Source: Cohnella fermenti
GTDB taxonomy: Bacteria; Bacillota; Bacilli; Paenibacillales; Paenibacillaceae
Length of the DNA: 64,000 nucleotides
Assembly: GCF_004801405.1 (NCBI RefSeq)
Contig: NZ_SSOB01000042.1
Span: 1 to 64,000 of the forward strand
Direction of reading: 5' to 3'
Position 1 is the stretch's first letter; each line of letters opens with the position of its first letter. Under the pieces are notes generated by a model. The model did no database searches. It worked only from the letters and a program-made list of their open reading frames with translations, and was not told where the DNA came from. Below are positions 16,458-25,082 of this stretch, piece after piece. The position numbers were made by a program, and so were the translations under genes.

Positions 16458-18836
16458 TTATATCGCTTCCGGCGAATCCGCTTCCGCTCCCCGGCCATGC
16501 TGCTTCCGATATTCATCCGGCGTCATCCCGACGGCCTTCTTGAAGGCGGTATAGAAGTAGCCCCCGCCCTGGAACCCGATCGTCTCGGCGATCTGCTGAA
16601 TCGGGAGCTCGGTCTGCTCCAGCAGCCGCTTCGCCGCTTCATACCGCTTCGCGCTAAGATAAGCGGAGATCGTTATCCCCGTCTGCGCCTTGAACAGCGT
16701 TCGCAAGTAGTTGGGCGACAGCTTGGCAAGCTCGGCGAGAGCTTCGACCGTCAGCCCCGGATCGGCAAAATGCTCGTCGATGTGCGCTTGGACGAATGCG
16801 GCGATATCTCCGTAACGGGTCTCTTTTTTCTTGCGGATGGCTTCGATCGTCCTCCGATAGATTCGCAGCAGCTTATCCCGTCTATCGGCAATCGTGTCCC
16901 TTCCGCTCATCCTCTTGTCCACCAGCAGGTAATCGAACTCGATTCCGAGCGCCGGCAGCTCGTCGGCCTCAATCAACTGGTTGATCGTCCTGGCCGATAC
17001 GATCGCCAATTGATTCATGGCAAGGATCATCTCCTGGCAGGTATAAGGCTCAATCGCGGCGAGGAAGTCATCCAAGCCGCAGCGAACCTTCTCTTCGTCT
17101 GCGCCTTTTAGACCGTCGATTATTTTTTTCTCGATCTCGATCGGATACCGATACTCTTCGTTGCGCTGCGGCACGATCGCCGCGTAGTCCAGGATGGAGC
17201 CTTGGCCGAATACGAGATCGTATTCCGACGCCTGAAGCGCGTGCAGGTACGAGGTGTGAATTCCCTTGATCCCGTGCTCCTCGGTTCCGACGCCAATCGT
17301 CAGCGCTAGCTTCAAGTAGCGATTGCACGCCTGCTTGATCAGGCTCAGCTTCTCCATCAGAATCGAGACGCCCGCAGACTCGGACGGCCGGGGCTGCTCC
17401 ATGAGCACAACGACCTGATCCTCGCCGGCCTCCACGGCCACGGCAGGGAACGATTCGCTTAGAATCTCCTCGGCAATATTGGCGATGCTGTACCGGTACA
17501 GCGACCAAGCCCGATTCGATTGCGAAGCCGAATTCTCGGCAGCCTGATCGACGAACAGCACAGCAGCCCGATAAACGCCGTTCGGCAGCCGGAGGCCGAC
17601 TTCCTGCTCCTCCCATTCCTCCGAATGAACGTATTCCCCATGCACAACCTTAAGCCAGAACTGATTCCTCAATACGAACCGGTTGCGGTTCTGTGCGGTT
17701 CGGAACGTCTCGATATCCCCGCTCATCGCTTCATACACCCGGCTGAGATAGGCGTATTCGTCAAGCTCGTTCATCTTCCCTTCCGCTTCCGGACGGAACT
17801 TGCCTCTCGCCCAGTACAGCAGCTTGCGCATCGGCGAATACAAGTTGTGGGTGAACCACCCGGCGATGGCGATGCTGAGCAGCACGAACACCCCGGTAAT
17901 GCCGATCATGTACTGCTGCAGCTCCTGCACGGAACGAGTCAGATCGCGATACTTGCTAACGCTTACAAAACTCCAGTTTAACAGCCCGGAAGCTTCGATC
18001 CGCTGGAACGACACAAGCGTGTGCTCGCGATCGACGTTCAGATCGAAGGTTCCGCCCAATTGCGGGTCGTTCGCCATACGCTGCTCAAGCACGGAGTCAA
18101 GCGATGCGGGAACAATGCCGGCCGGATCGAAGCGGGAGATCATTCGCCCCTCCCGATCGACAATCAGAAGGGCGCTTGTCCCGGAATTGTTCTTGGTGAC
18201 GATCATATTGCGAAGCAGCCGTTCGTTGATATTGTAGATAAGCGCGCTTCGCAGGTTGTCATCGCTGAAGATAACCGTAATGACCTGCTCATTCTTGACA
18301 TCCGAGCCGTTGATCGTCTCCGCCTGGCGAACGTACACCTTGCTCTCTCGCCCTTCCATGAAGCCGGCCGTGTTCAGTCCCTCGTAAATTCCGGCATCAT
18401 AGAAGTCCCCCTCGCTGCGGACGGGCCCGATCGAGGAGAACATCTGATCCGCATTCGAGTTGTACACGTACACGGAATCGAACAACGAATAGTTCGTAAT
18501 GATCTCGCTGAGGCTGGCGGAGATCGTTCCGTACTCGACGGGGCTCAGATCCGTGCGGACCATCGCATCCACCAGCACGCTGTTCGTCTTGAATTCCTTG
18601 TACATATAATGGAAGGTCGTATTCCACAATTCGTTAAACGTATTGGCCGTATGCTCCAGGCTGTTGGCCGTTACGCTCTTGATCTCCTGCACGCTGCTGC
18701 GGGAGAAGCGGATATAGAGAACGGAGGACAACAGCGCGATCAGAATGGACCCGATGACGACATAGGACAGAATGATTCTGAGCAACACCGACTTGCGGCG
18801 TATGTATCCCCTGATGCTTCTTCCCGTCGCGACCAT
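16458..18836 (-). CDS. Membrane-bound AraC-family regulator (YesS-like)
   Basis: A 792-residue one-component sensor. A basic start and a first membrane helix (about residues 18-42 from MVATGRS) are followed by a roughly 270-residue extracellular sensor and a second helix (QYMIGITGVFVLLSIAIAGW). A long cytoplasmic linker comes next, then a C-terminal AraC domain of two helix-turn-helices (about 690-785; LTVEALAELAKLSPNYLRTL and IQQIAETIGFQGGGYFYTAF). It should bind DNA in response to an extracellular sugar. GGGGAGGAA before the ATG at 18836 decides that start over one ten codons upstream. It follows the DUF1861-like gene by 42 bases and precedes the importer and SLH enzyme that it probably controls. 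Confidence 0.9.
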   Translation of the reverse strand: MVATGRSIRGYIRRKSVLLRIILSYVVIGSILIALLSSVLYIRFSRSSVQEIKSVTANSLEHTANTFNELWNTTFHYMYKEFKTNSVLVDAMVRTDLSPVEYGTISASLSEIITNYSLFDSVYVYNSNADQMFSSIGPVRSEGDFYDAGIYEGLNTAGFMEGRESKVYVRQAETINGSDVKNEQVITVIFSDDNLRSALIYNINERLLRNMIVTKNNSGTSALLIVDREGRMISRFDPAGIVPASLDSVLEQRMANDPQLGGTFDLNVDREHTLVSFQRIEASGLLNWSFVSVSKYRDLTRSVQELQQYMIGITGVFVLLSIAIAGWFTHNLYSPMRKLLYWARGKFRPEAEGKMNELDEYAYLSRVYEAMSGDIETFRTAQNRNRFVLRNQFWLKVVHGEYVHSEEWEEQEVGLRLPNGVYRAAVLFVDQAAENSASQSNRAWSLYRYSIANIAEEILSESFPAVAVEAGEDQVVVLMEQPRPSESAGVSILMEKLSLIKQACNRYLKLALTIGVGTEEHGIKGIHTSYLHALQASEYDLVFGQGSILDYAAIVPQRNEEYRYPIEIEKKIIDGLKGADEEKVRCGLDDFLAAIEPYTCQEMILAMNQLAIVSARTINQLIEADELPALGIEFDYLLVDKRMSGRDTIADRRDKLLRIYRRTIEAIRKKKETRYGDIAAFVQAHIDEHFADPGLTVEALAELAKLSPNYLRTLFKAQTGITISAYLSAKRYEAAKRLLEQTELPIQQIAETIGFQGGGYFYTAFKKAVGMTPDEYRKQHGRGAEADSPEAI

Positions 18837-18878
18837 CTGCCGTTCCTCCCCGCCTGTTCCGATCATTCCAGCCTGCCG

Positions 18879-19832
18879 CTACATCCTCTGCACGATCCGC
18901 CCATGCCCCTCGAACGGATAGTCGATCACGATTCGGCCGGCCTCCGTGTCCCCGATGCCGCTGTACAGATCGCATCTGCCGTCTTCGCGCATCACGATGC
19001 CGGAGGTGAACGCGCAATCGGTCAGCTCCGTTTTTTTCGCCGGCCCATCCGGATAACAGGCGCGGGTGCCGATAATTTTCTGATCCAAGGCTTCGTGTTT
19101 GTCTATGTCGAATACGAAGGAGAAGTTCATATAAACCGCTGTTACTTGTCCGTCGTCCCCGACTTCCTTGCGGCTCTTATGCCCGATGACGCCAATCCTG
19201 CCGCTGTCCAGATAGTAAGCCTGGTTGCAGCCTCCCCATTCGTCCTTGCCGAACAAATCCGGGATGCACGGGGCATGCTCGATGACTTCCGCCGTCAGCT
19301 CGTCAAGGCCGTTGATGCTGGTGAAGCCGATGATCGACTCGCTTCCGTACTGCCGCCGCACTTCTTCGCTGCGGGGTCTGGAGAAGACGCCGAGCCTGCC
19401 TCCGTCCATCTCCACGAGCCGGATATCCTTCATGTACTCGGGACCTGTCGTAAAATAATACAAGTCATTGATATCCGTCCCTTTGTAGAAGTAACCGAAG
19501 TAGGTGTCCACAGCGCCCTGCTTGTATCTCACATGCGTGCCGCCCATGACCAGTTGCTCTCCAATGAAGCTGACATACGGATCTTCCAGTTGATAGATCA
19601 TCGAACCGGGAACCAGCGACCACTCGTCCGGCCCGCTCTTCTCGAACAGCCGCACCCACGAGCGCGCCCATTCCTCGCGTCTCTCCACGCGGCCGAACAG
19701 GTACTCCTTGCCCTGCCACCGGAATGGAATCGATACATTATAGACATCATACCCTTCGACCCCGCGGAAGGAAAGCTTCACACTCTCATAGACGTTCAGG
19801 TGCAAGCTCGATTGCTGCTGGGATAGTAGCAC
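18879..19832 (-). CDS. DUF1861-like beta-propeller protein, possible glycoside-active enzyme
   Basis: A 317-residue soluble protein without a signal peptide. Repeated YxxP/GR patterns (FRWQGKEYLFGRVERREEW, EDPYVSFIGEQLVMGGTHVR, GRLGVFSRPR, AFTSGIVMREDGRCDLYSGIGD) match the five-bladed propeller style of DUF1861 (MTP-1-like) proteins, distant relatives of GH43/GH130-type enzymes. A longer ATG start at 19841 touches AAGGAG with no spacer. A GTG three codons in (19832) has nine bases after AAGGAG and is the better start. It forms an operon with the membrane AraC regulator. Activity is inferred only from fold and context. Confidence 0.72.
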   Translation of the reverse strand: MLLSQQQSSLHLNVYESVKLSFRGVEGYDVYNVSIPFRWQGKEYLFGRVERREEWARSWVRLFEKSGPDEWSLVPGSMIYQLEDPYVSFIGEQLVMGGTHVRYKQGAVDTYFGYFYKGTDINDLYYFTTGPEYMKDIRLVEMDGGRLGVFSRPRSEEVRRQYGSESIIGFTSINGLDELTAEVIEHAPCIPDLFGKDEWGGCNQAYYLDSGRIGVIGHKSRKEVGDDGQVTAVYMNFSFVFDIDKHEALDQKIIGTRACYPDGPAKKTELTDCAFTSGIVMREDGRCDLYSGIGDTEAGRIVIDYPFEGHGRIVQRM

Positions 19833-20036
19833 TGGGATCATCTCCTTATATCATCTTGGTACCGCTTATTTTATCACCGACCTCGCTCGGCATCTTTCCG
19901 ATTTTTTACTTGAGACTACGTTTTCTTTGCATTTCTTTGATGACAGGCGATTCTTCCTTGAAAATAAAGCCGTCAGCCTTCTACCCATTTGTCCTGCAAT
20001 ATGTTATTTTGATGTCAAAGGAGGCGGGTGCGCTCT

Positions 20037-20900
20037 ATGGGAATCTCCCTGCTCCGAGCCGAGCTCGGCATCGACCCCGAAGCGGAAGGCCACTATCGCG
20101 ACATATCCGGCATTGGGAACACGTCCGGAATCCATACCCACGACTTCTATGAGTTTTTCTTGATTGCGGAGGGGGCCGCTTATCATTGCTGCAATGGACA
20201 CAAGGAGACGGTGAGCGAAGGCGCGCTCGTCTTCATGCGTCCCCGCGATATCCATTATTACGAACCGCTTCCCGGCACTGATTGCCGGCTGATCAATCTG
20301 TCGTTCTACGAGCATACGTTGACGGCTCTATTAACCTACCTCGGCGATGGATTCCCCAAGGAATCGTTCCTCGGGAGCCCCGACCCGATCACGGTGCAGT
20401 TGTCCCGGCGGGAGAAGCTGCTGCTGCAGGAACGATTGGAGAAGCTGATTCGAATTCCGCAGCAGGAGAAGCCCCGCTTCCGAACGGAGCTGCGCGCAGT
20501 TCTCGCCGAGGTGTACAGCCGTTACCTGATGCCTTCCGTTGTGCCGGAGCAGGACACGAAGCCGAAGTGGCTCGCGAACCTGTGCCTGGAGATGAAGGAA
20601 CCGGAACGGTTCCTCGAGGGCATCCCGGCCATGGTTCGGCTATCCGGCAAGTCCCACGCTCACCTGTGCCGAGTATTCAAGAAGTGGGAGAACCAAACTC
20701 CGCTCGCCTATCTGAACCTGACGAAGCTGCAATATGCCGAGAACCTGCTGCTCCACTCGGACCGGAGTGTGCTCGACATCGCGCTGGAGGCGGGCTTCGG
20801 CAACCTGGGACACTTCTACAAGTCGTTCAGAGCGTTGTTCGGCAACACGCCTCAGACCCATCGCAAGCTTCATCAGGCGAGGCTTGCCCCGCTGGTGTGA
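20037..20900 (+). CDS. AraC-family regulator with cupin sensor domain
   Basis: A 287-residue cytosolic regulator. The N-terminal cupin half (HTHDFYEFFLIAEG, residues about 30-45) should bind a sugar or related ligand. The C-terminal AraC domain (about 190-285) has a second helix-turn-helix reading SVLDIALEAGFGNLGHFYKS. A GTG three codons upstream (20028) has AAAGGAGG only 3 bases away, while the ATG has 12 bases, so the start is uncertain. It is divergent from the DUF1861/YesS pair. Confidence 0.88.
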   Translation: MGISLLRAELGIDPEAEGHYRDISGIGNTSGIHTHDFYEFFLIAEGAAYHCCNGHKETVSEGALVFMRPRDIHYYEPLPGTDCRLINLSFYEHTLTALLTYLGDGFPKESFLGSPDPITVQLSRREKLLLQERLEKLIRIPQQEKPRFRTELRAVLAEVYSRYLMPSVVPEQDTKPKWLANLCLEMKEPERFLEGIPAMVRLSGKSHAHLCRVFKKWENQTPLAYLNLTKLQYAENLLLHSDRSVLDIALEAGFGNLGHFYKSFRALFGNTPQTHRKLHQARLAPLV

Positions 20901-20908
20901 TACGCCAA

Positions 20909-20941
20909 AGGACCGTCAGGGGGAGCGCCCCTGACGGTCCA
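20909..20941. terminator. Terminator-like hairpin between converging genes
   Basis: A perfect 13-base stem (GGACCGTCAGGGG with CCCCTGACGGTCC, 5-base loop) lies between the AraC gene and the oppositely transcribed lipoprotein gene. No T-run follows, so it is less canonical than the other terminators here. Confidence 0.7.
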
Positions 20942-20954
20942 ATCCAAATCCAGA

Positions 20955-22271
20955 CTATTGTCGGCCCATTCCGCCGCCGCCCTGACCGCCGCCTTGACCT
21001 CGACCGCCACCGCCGCCGCCGAAGCCGCCGCCACCGCCGCCTCCGGGTCCCGTCTGCACGATCTCCGTGATTTTCTCCCCGTTGACCGTGACATCGCCGC
21101 CGTTTAACTGAACCGTCCCATCCGCATCGAACGCGGAATTCGCTTGTACCGTAATCGTTCCTCCATTAATATAGAGGTCGCCGTTCGAATCGAATCCGTC
21201 CGTATCGCCGCTGCCTACCGTGACGTCAATCGTGCCGCCGTTCACTTCGATTCTTACGTTCGAATCGACCTTCTGCGAGGCATTGATGCCGTCGTCGCTC
21301 GCATACACCGTGATCTGACCGCCATTGATCTGAATATAGGTGGATTCGATGCCTTCGACGGAGCTCGGGATGTCGATCGTGCCGCCGTCGATCTGAACCA
21401 CGCTGTTGCCCTGGATGCCGTCGTCGCCGGCGGTGATCGTCATCGTGCCGCCTGCGATATAAATATAGCCCAATGTCGCGTCCTCATCGTGCTCGCTGTG
21501 GAGACCGTCCTTGCCCGCATCGATCGTAAGCGTGCCGTCCTTGATCCGAATAGAGTCGTTGGCCTCCAAGGCGTCCTCGGCGGATTGAATGCTGTAGGTG
21601 CCTCCGGTAATCTTCAGATCATCCTTCGTCGAGATTCCGTTCCCTTCGCTGGAGACAACGGTTAAGGTTCCGGTTCCGTTCAAGGTCACATCCGCTCTGG
21701 AGAAAATAACGGCGTCCAGATTGGTCTCCCCATCCGCCACATAGGTTCCGGTAACCTTCAGGCTGTTCTCGCTGTCCGTCGTCGTCACGAACACTTTGTC
21801 CGCTTCCTTCACATAGATGGCGGGCGCATCCTCATTGGTGATGCTGACGCCGTCAAGAACGAGCTGGACCTTCGCATCCTCCGCCGCCTCCACCACAACC
21901 GTCACGTCCGTTGCGTCTCCGCTCAGAACGTAGACGCCTGCTTCGGTCAACGCAACGTCTTGGCCGCTTGTCAGCGCGATCGACGTCGCATCCGTCAGGT
22001 CCGCCGTCTGCTCCAGATCCCGATCGCTGAACATGTCCGTCGTGTCCAGAGCGGAAGTGCCCGTTGCCGCCGCCGCTGTGCCGGAAGATGCATTCTCGCT
22101 TGCGGTCGCTGTGCTGTCTGCCGGAGTTGCTGCCGCTTCTTGGGTAGATGCAGGTTGAACGGTTGCTGCACTCTCGCTGTTATCCTGTGCCTTGGAGCAT
22201 GCCGTCACCGCTGCGCTGAGCAGCAAGGCCGCCGCCATCGCGCCGATTCGTCTCATGTTCTTGGTTCTCAT
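20955..22271 (-). CDS. DUF4353-like carbohydrate-binding lipoprotein
   Basis: A 438-residue surface lipoprotein: signal helix MAAALLLSAAVTAC with the lipobox Cys at about 25, then a Ser/Thr/Ala-rich linker. From about residue 75 there is a right-handed beta-helix-like repeat series (recurring units such as LKITGGTYSI, IYIAGGTMTI, VQIDGGTIDI, IQINGGQITV, LYINGGTITV) with conserved Asp/Gly turns (GDDGIQG, SDDGINA). This matches DUF4353 carbohydrate-binding-domain proteins. The last 35 residues are almost pure Gly with Arg/Gln and a GMGRQ end. It is a single-gene unit. Role is unknown; similar proteins are linked to the cell envelope and extracellular polysaccharide. Confidence 0.82.
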   Translation of the reverse strand: MRTKNMRRIGAMAAALLLSAAVTACSKAQDNSESAATVQPASTQEAAATPADSTATASENASSGTAAAATGTSALDTTDMFSDRDLEQTADLTDATSIALTSGQDVALTEAGVYVLSGDATDVTVVVEAAEDAKVQLVLDGVSITNEDAPAIYVKEADKVFVTTTDSENSLKVTGTYVADGETNLDAVIFSRADVTLNGTGTLTVVSSEGNGISTKDDLKITGGTYSIQSAEDALEANDSIRIKDGTLTIDAGKDGLHSEHDEDATLGYIYIAGGTMTITAGDDGIQGNSVVQIDGGTIDIPSSVEGIESTYIQINGGQITVYASDDGINASQKVDSNVRIEVNGGTIDVTVGSGDTDGFDSNGDLYINGGTITVQANSAFDADGTVQLNGGDVTVNGEKITEIVQTGPGGGGGGGFGGGGGGRGQGGGQGGGGMGRQ

Positions 22272-22419
22272 TGGGGAACACTCTCCTTATATGGATACTC
22301 GTCGCGTTTGCCGCGAATTGCTTGATCGCTTGCTGCTCGTTTGATGCTTGCTTGCTGCTTATAGGTAAATTCTAACGGGGATAACTTAAATCAAACTTAA
22401 ATAAACTCGGGTACGCATA

Positions 22420-22455
22420 AGAAAAATCCGCCGGGGAAGTGTTCCCTGACGGATC
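22420..22455 (-). terminator. Terminator after the second membrane AraC gene
   Basis: Minus strand ATCCG-TCA-GGGAA, loop CAC, TTCCC-CGG-CGGAT followed by TTTTTC; it begins just after the stop at 22462. Confidence 0.75.
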
Positions 22456-22461
22456 TCCGGC

Positions 22462-24780
22462 TTACAGCCGCTCAGCCTGCCGATATTCCGACGGCGTCAT
22501 GCCGGCGAACTTCTTGAAGCTTCGCATGAAGCTCGTCACATTGGTATAGCCTACCTGTTCCGCAATCCGGTTAACGTTCGCTTGGCTGGCAAGCAGCAGC
22601 TTCTGGGCCTCCTGCATTCGTACGGCAATCACATAATCGACGAAATTGATCCCGGTGCTCATCTTAAAGATTTTGCTTAAATGATTGGAGCTGACGGCAA
22701 ATTCCTCGGACAACAGGTTAAGAGACAGCCCGCTGTTGCCGTAATTCAGGGAGATATAAGCTACAATCCGGGCGACCAGCTCGTCCGATTTGGTTCTGGA
22801 ATTGCGCTTCTCAACCAGCGCCTCCATCATATGCCCCATCAGCCCAAGCAGGTATTCCCGCATGTCCGCCAGGCTCCCGGCTTGGGTCAGCCGGCCCTCG
22901 ATCTCGGCATGACCCGACTGAAGGCGTTCCATCAGAGCCGGCTCCGCCACTTTCTTGCCGGTTCTGTAAATGAGCTGAAGGGCAAATTGCACCATCACCT
23001 TGTCCGTGAAGCGGCTCTGCGCGGCCAGAGCGAATATCGCGGCCAGCAGCTCCGCCACCTTGTCCGCATGGATCTGCCACACCGCTTCCTGCAACTGATC
23101 GGCCAGGTCGAACAGCTCCATCAAGCTCGCTCCGTCCAACACGGACATGTCGTCCCCGGTAATCACCGTCCCCGGCCCGGCCACCAGCTTGTAATGGATG
23201 CATTCCTGAGCCGCCCGATACGAGTCTTTGATGTCTGCGAATCGATGTCGGTACACGCCGATGCCGATGCTCAAGGAACGCTTGATGTACGTCTGAACGG
23301 CGTCCAGCAGCAGTTGGGCGAAGCTGCCGGCCAGCTCCGTATTCGCAGCGACATCCCCATCCCGGAAGCTGGCCAGAATGACCACCTGATACTCGTTGAT
23401 CTGCACGGCCCCGCCCTTAAGCGCCTCCCCCCTCTCCCGCATAAGTTCTTCCGCCACGTTGCAGACGGCGTAGAGATACAGGTTCAGATCGGACATTTTC
23501 TCCAGAAGGGCCTTATTGTCCAGTTCCGCGATCATCACGATATAATGACCGGCGTACAGCTCCAGGCCGATATGGTCCAAGTAAGACTTGGCCAGATCGT
23601 AGCGGGTCCGTTGACCGGTAACGATGTCGAACACAATCTGCAGCTTCAATGCCGGCTTGCTCTCCTGAAGATGGCGCACCGCATCGGAGTAGCCGGACAG
23701 CATATCGCGGATTGTTCCCTCAAGACGATTAAAATCCGGACGCAGGCTGCGGGCGCTTCCCGTCGCCTCTCCCTCCCGCTTGTTGAACAGGGATTCCACC
23801 TTATTAATGAACCGCTCCATCGGACTGAACCAGGTTCGGTTGACCAGCACGACGGAGCCGACCGACAGCAGCGCCATTGCGCCGGCCAGAACCAGGAGAA
23901 TATTGCGAATGGCGAGGAACAGGCCGCTCATCTGGCCCTGGGACACCACATAAACCAGCTTCCATCCGGTATAGGAGGATGAGGAATAGAAGACCCACTC
24001 CGAAGCCTTGTCGTTCTTGTGTCGGAAGAAGCCGTTGTCCTGCTCGGACAACACTTGCCCGCCCAGCTTGTATTCGGCAATGTTCCGGCCAATCCGGGAC
24101 TTGTCCGCGTCGGACAGGATGATCCCTTCCTCGTTCACGACCAGCACATTCCCGCTGCTGCCGAACTGCAAGTCGGAGAACATGTCCGACAGCACCGTCT
24201 CGGGCAGGTTGACGGCGATGACGCCTTTGCGAGCCTCCGGCTTCTCCGCCATGGGATAGAATCGGATCAGCGTAACGGTGTGGCGGTCGGCCTTTTTTTC
24301 CTTAAAGAGAGGGTTGATCGTCCATTTGTAATAGAAGCTCATCTTATAGAACGCGCCGATCCAGTTGGTGTCCGTCTCCTCGGAGATCGGATTGTACAGT
24401 TCGTCGGACAGCACCATATCATTGTCCAGGGAATACAGGTACACGGACTGGATGGCAGGATAGGAGCGCTTGAGCCCGCTGATCTGGGACTGGATGCCGT
24501 CCAGCCGGATCAGATACTCGGGGCTGCCGGAGCGAGGATTGTTGAAGAAAAAAGCCGCGTCTCCCGTCTGCAGCATCTGGATGATCGCCCGATCGATCTC
24601 CGCGAGAGTGCTCTCCATTCGTTTGTTGATCTGATTCAGCATCTGCAGGTTGGAACGGACGACCTCCCGCTCCAGCCGCTGCGTTCCGCTTATATAGGAG
24701 ATCAGCACCGTGCTCGCAATGATCAGGATGAAGAGCGAAGCGTAAATCACCTGGATCTTGTAAGCCATATTCCGCTTCAC
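22462..24780 (-). CDS. Membrane-bound AraC-family regulator (YesS-like)
   Basis: A 772-residue sensor-regulator with the same plan as the one ending at 16458. A first helix (about 8-30), an extracellular domain with dCache-like features (FYKMSFYYKWTINPLFKE, GVIAVNLPETVLSDMF, EEGIILSDADKSRIG), and a second helix near 290-312 come first. After a long linker the C-terminal AraC domain (about 665-770) has LSLNLLSEEFAVSSNHLSKI and VNRIAEQVGYTNVTSFMRSF. The start is GTG with GGAGG nine bases before it. A good promoter lies upstream. It diverges from the large plus-strand GH operon, its probable target. Confidence 0.9.
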   Translation of the reverse strand: MKRNMAYKIQVIYASLFILIIASTVLISYISGTQRLEREVVRSNLQMLNQINKRMESTLAEIDRAIIQMLQTGDAAFFFNNPRSGSPEYLIRLDGIQSQISGLKRSYPAIQSVYLYSLDNDMVLSDELYNPISEETDTNWIGAFYKMSFYYKWTINPLFKEKKADRHTVTLIRFYPMAEKPEARKGVIAVNLPETVLSDMFSDLQFGSSGNVLVVNEEGIILSDADKSRIGRNIAEYKLGGQVLSEQDNGFFRHKNDKASEWVFYSSSSYTGWKLVYVVSQGQMSGLFLAIRNILLVLAGAMALLSVGSVVLVNRTWFSPMERFINKVESLFNKREGEATGSARSLRPDFNRLEGTIRDMLSGYSDAVRHLQESKPALKLQIVFDIVTGQRTRYDLAKSYLDHIGLELYAGHYIVMIAELDNKALLEKMSDLNLYLYAVCNVAEELMRERGEALKGGAVQINEYQVVILASFRDGDVAANTELAGSFAQLLLDAVQTYIKRSLSIGIGVYRHRFADIKDSYRAAQECIHYKLVAGPGTVITGDDMSVLDGASLMELFDLADQLQEAVWQIHADKVAELLAAIFALAAQSRFTDKVMVQFALQLIYRTGKKVAEPALMERLQSGHAEIEGRLTQAGSLADMREYLLGLMGHMMEALVEKRNSRTKSDELVARIVAYISLNYGNSGLSLNLLSEEFAVSSNHLSKIFKMSTGINFVDYVIAVRMQEAQKLLLASQANVNRIAEQVGYTNVTSFMRSFKKFAGMTPSEYRQAERL

Positions 24781-24817
24781 CCGCTGCCGCCTCCCTTATG
24801 TCGTTATCGCTCCAACC

Positions 24818-24846
24818 ATCATAATTCCCGCCTCCGGCCAAGGCAA
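24818..24846 (-). promoter_or_regulatory. Sigma-A-type promoter of the membrane AraC regulator
   Basis: Minus strand TTGCCT (24846-24841), a 17-base spacer and TATGAT (24823-24818). Transcription would start about 30 bases before the GTG. It lies in the 302-base divergent gap 24781-25082; I see no equally good promoter for the plus-strand operon in that gap. Confidence 0.6.
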
Positions 24847-25082
24847 CTTGCATTTTACTCCGGGACTTGCATTTTTGATGCTTCGCGCCAAACCCGGCAT
24901 TCGGCAAGCTCTGGGAAGAAATTGCAACTATACGGCCTTCGGGAGCTGCCCTACATTGAGTGCTGGGGAGCAGTCTGCACGCCGTTCCTCCCCGACTGCT
25001 TGGTCACTCGCGTTGCGAAAGGGGGCTTGGGCCGTCTGATCGGAAGGGTGTTGCACAATAAACAACTCGGGAGGGAAAAAAG

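Noticed and set aside
18021-19826. Plus-strand open frame of 601 codons
   Set aside because: Antisense to the YesS-like regulator and the DUF1861-like gene, both with clear domains on the other strand.
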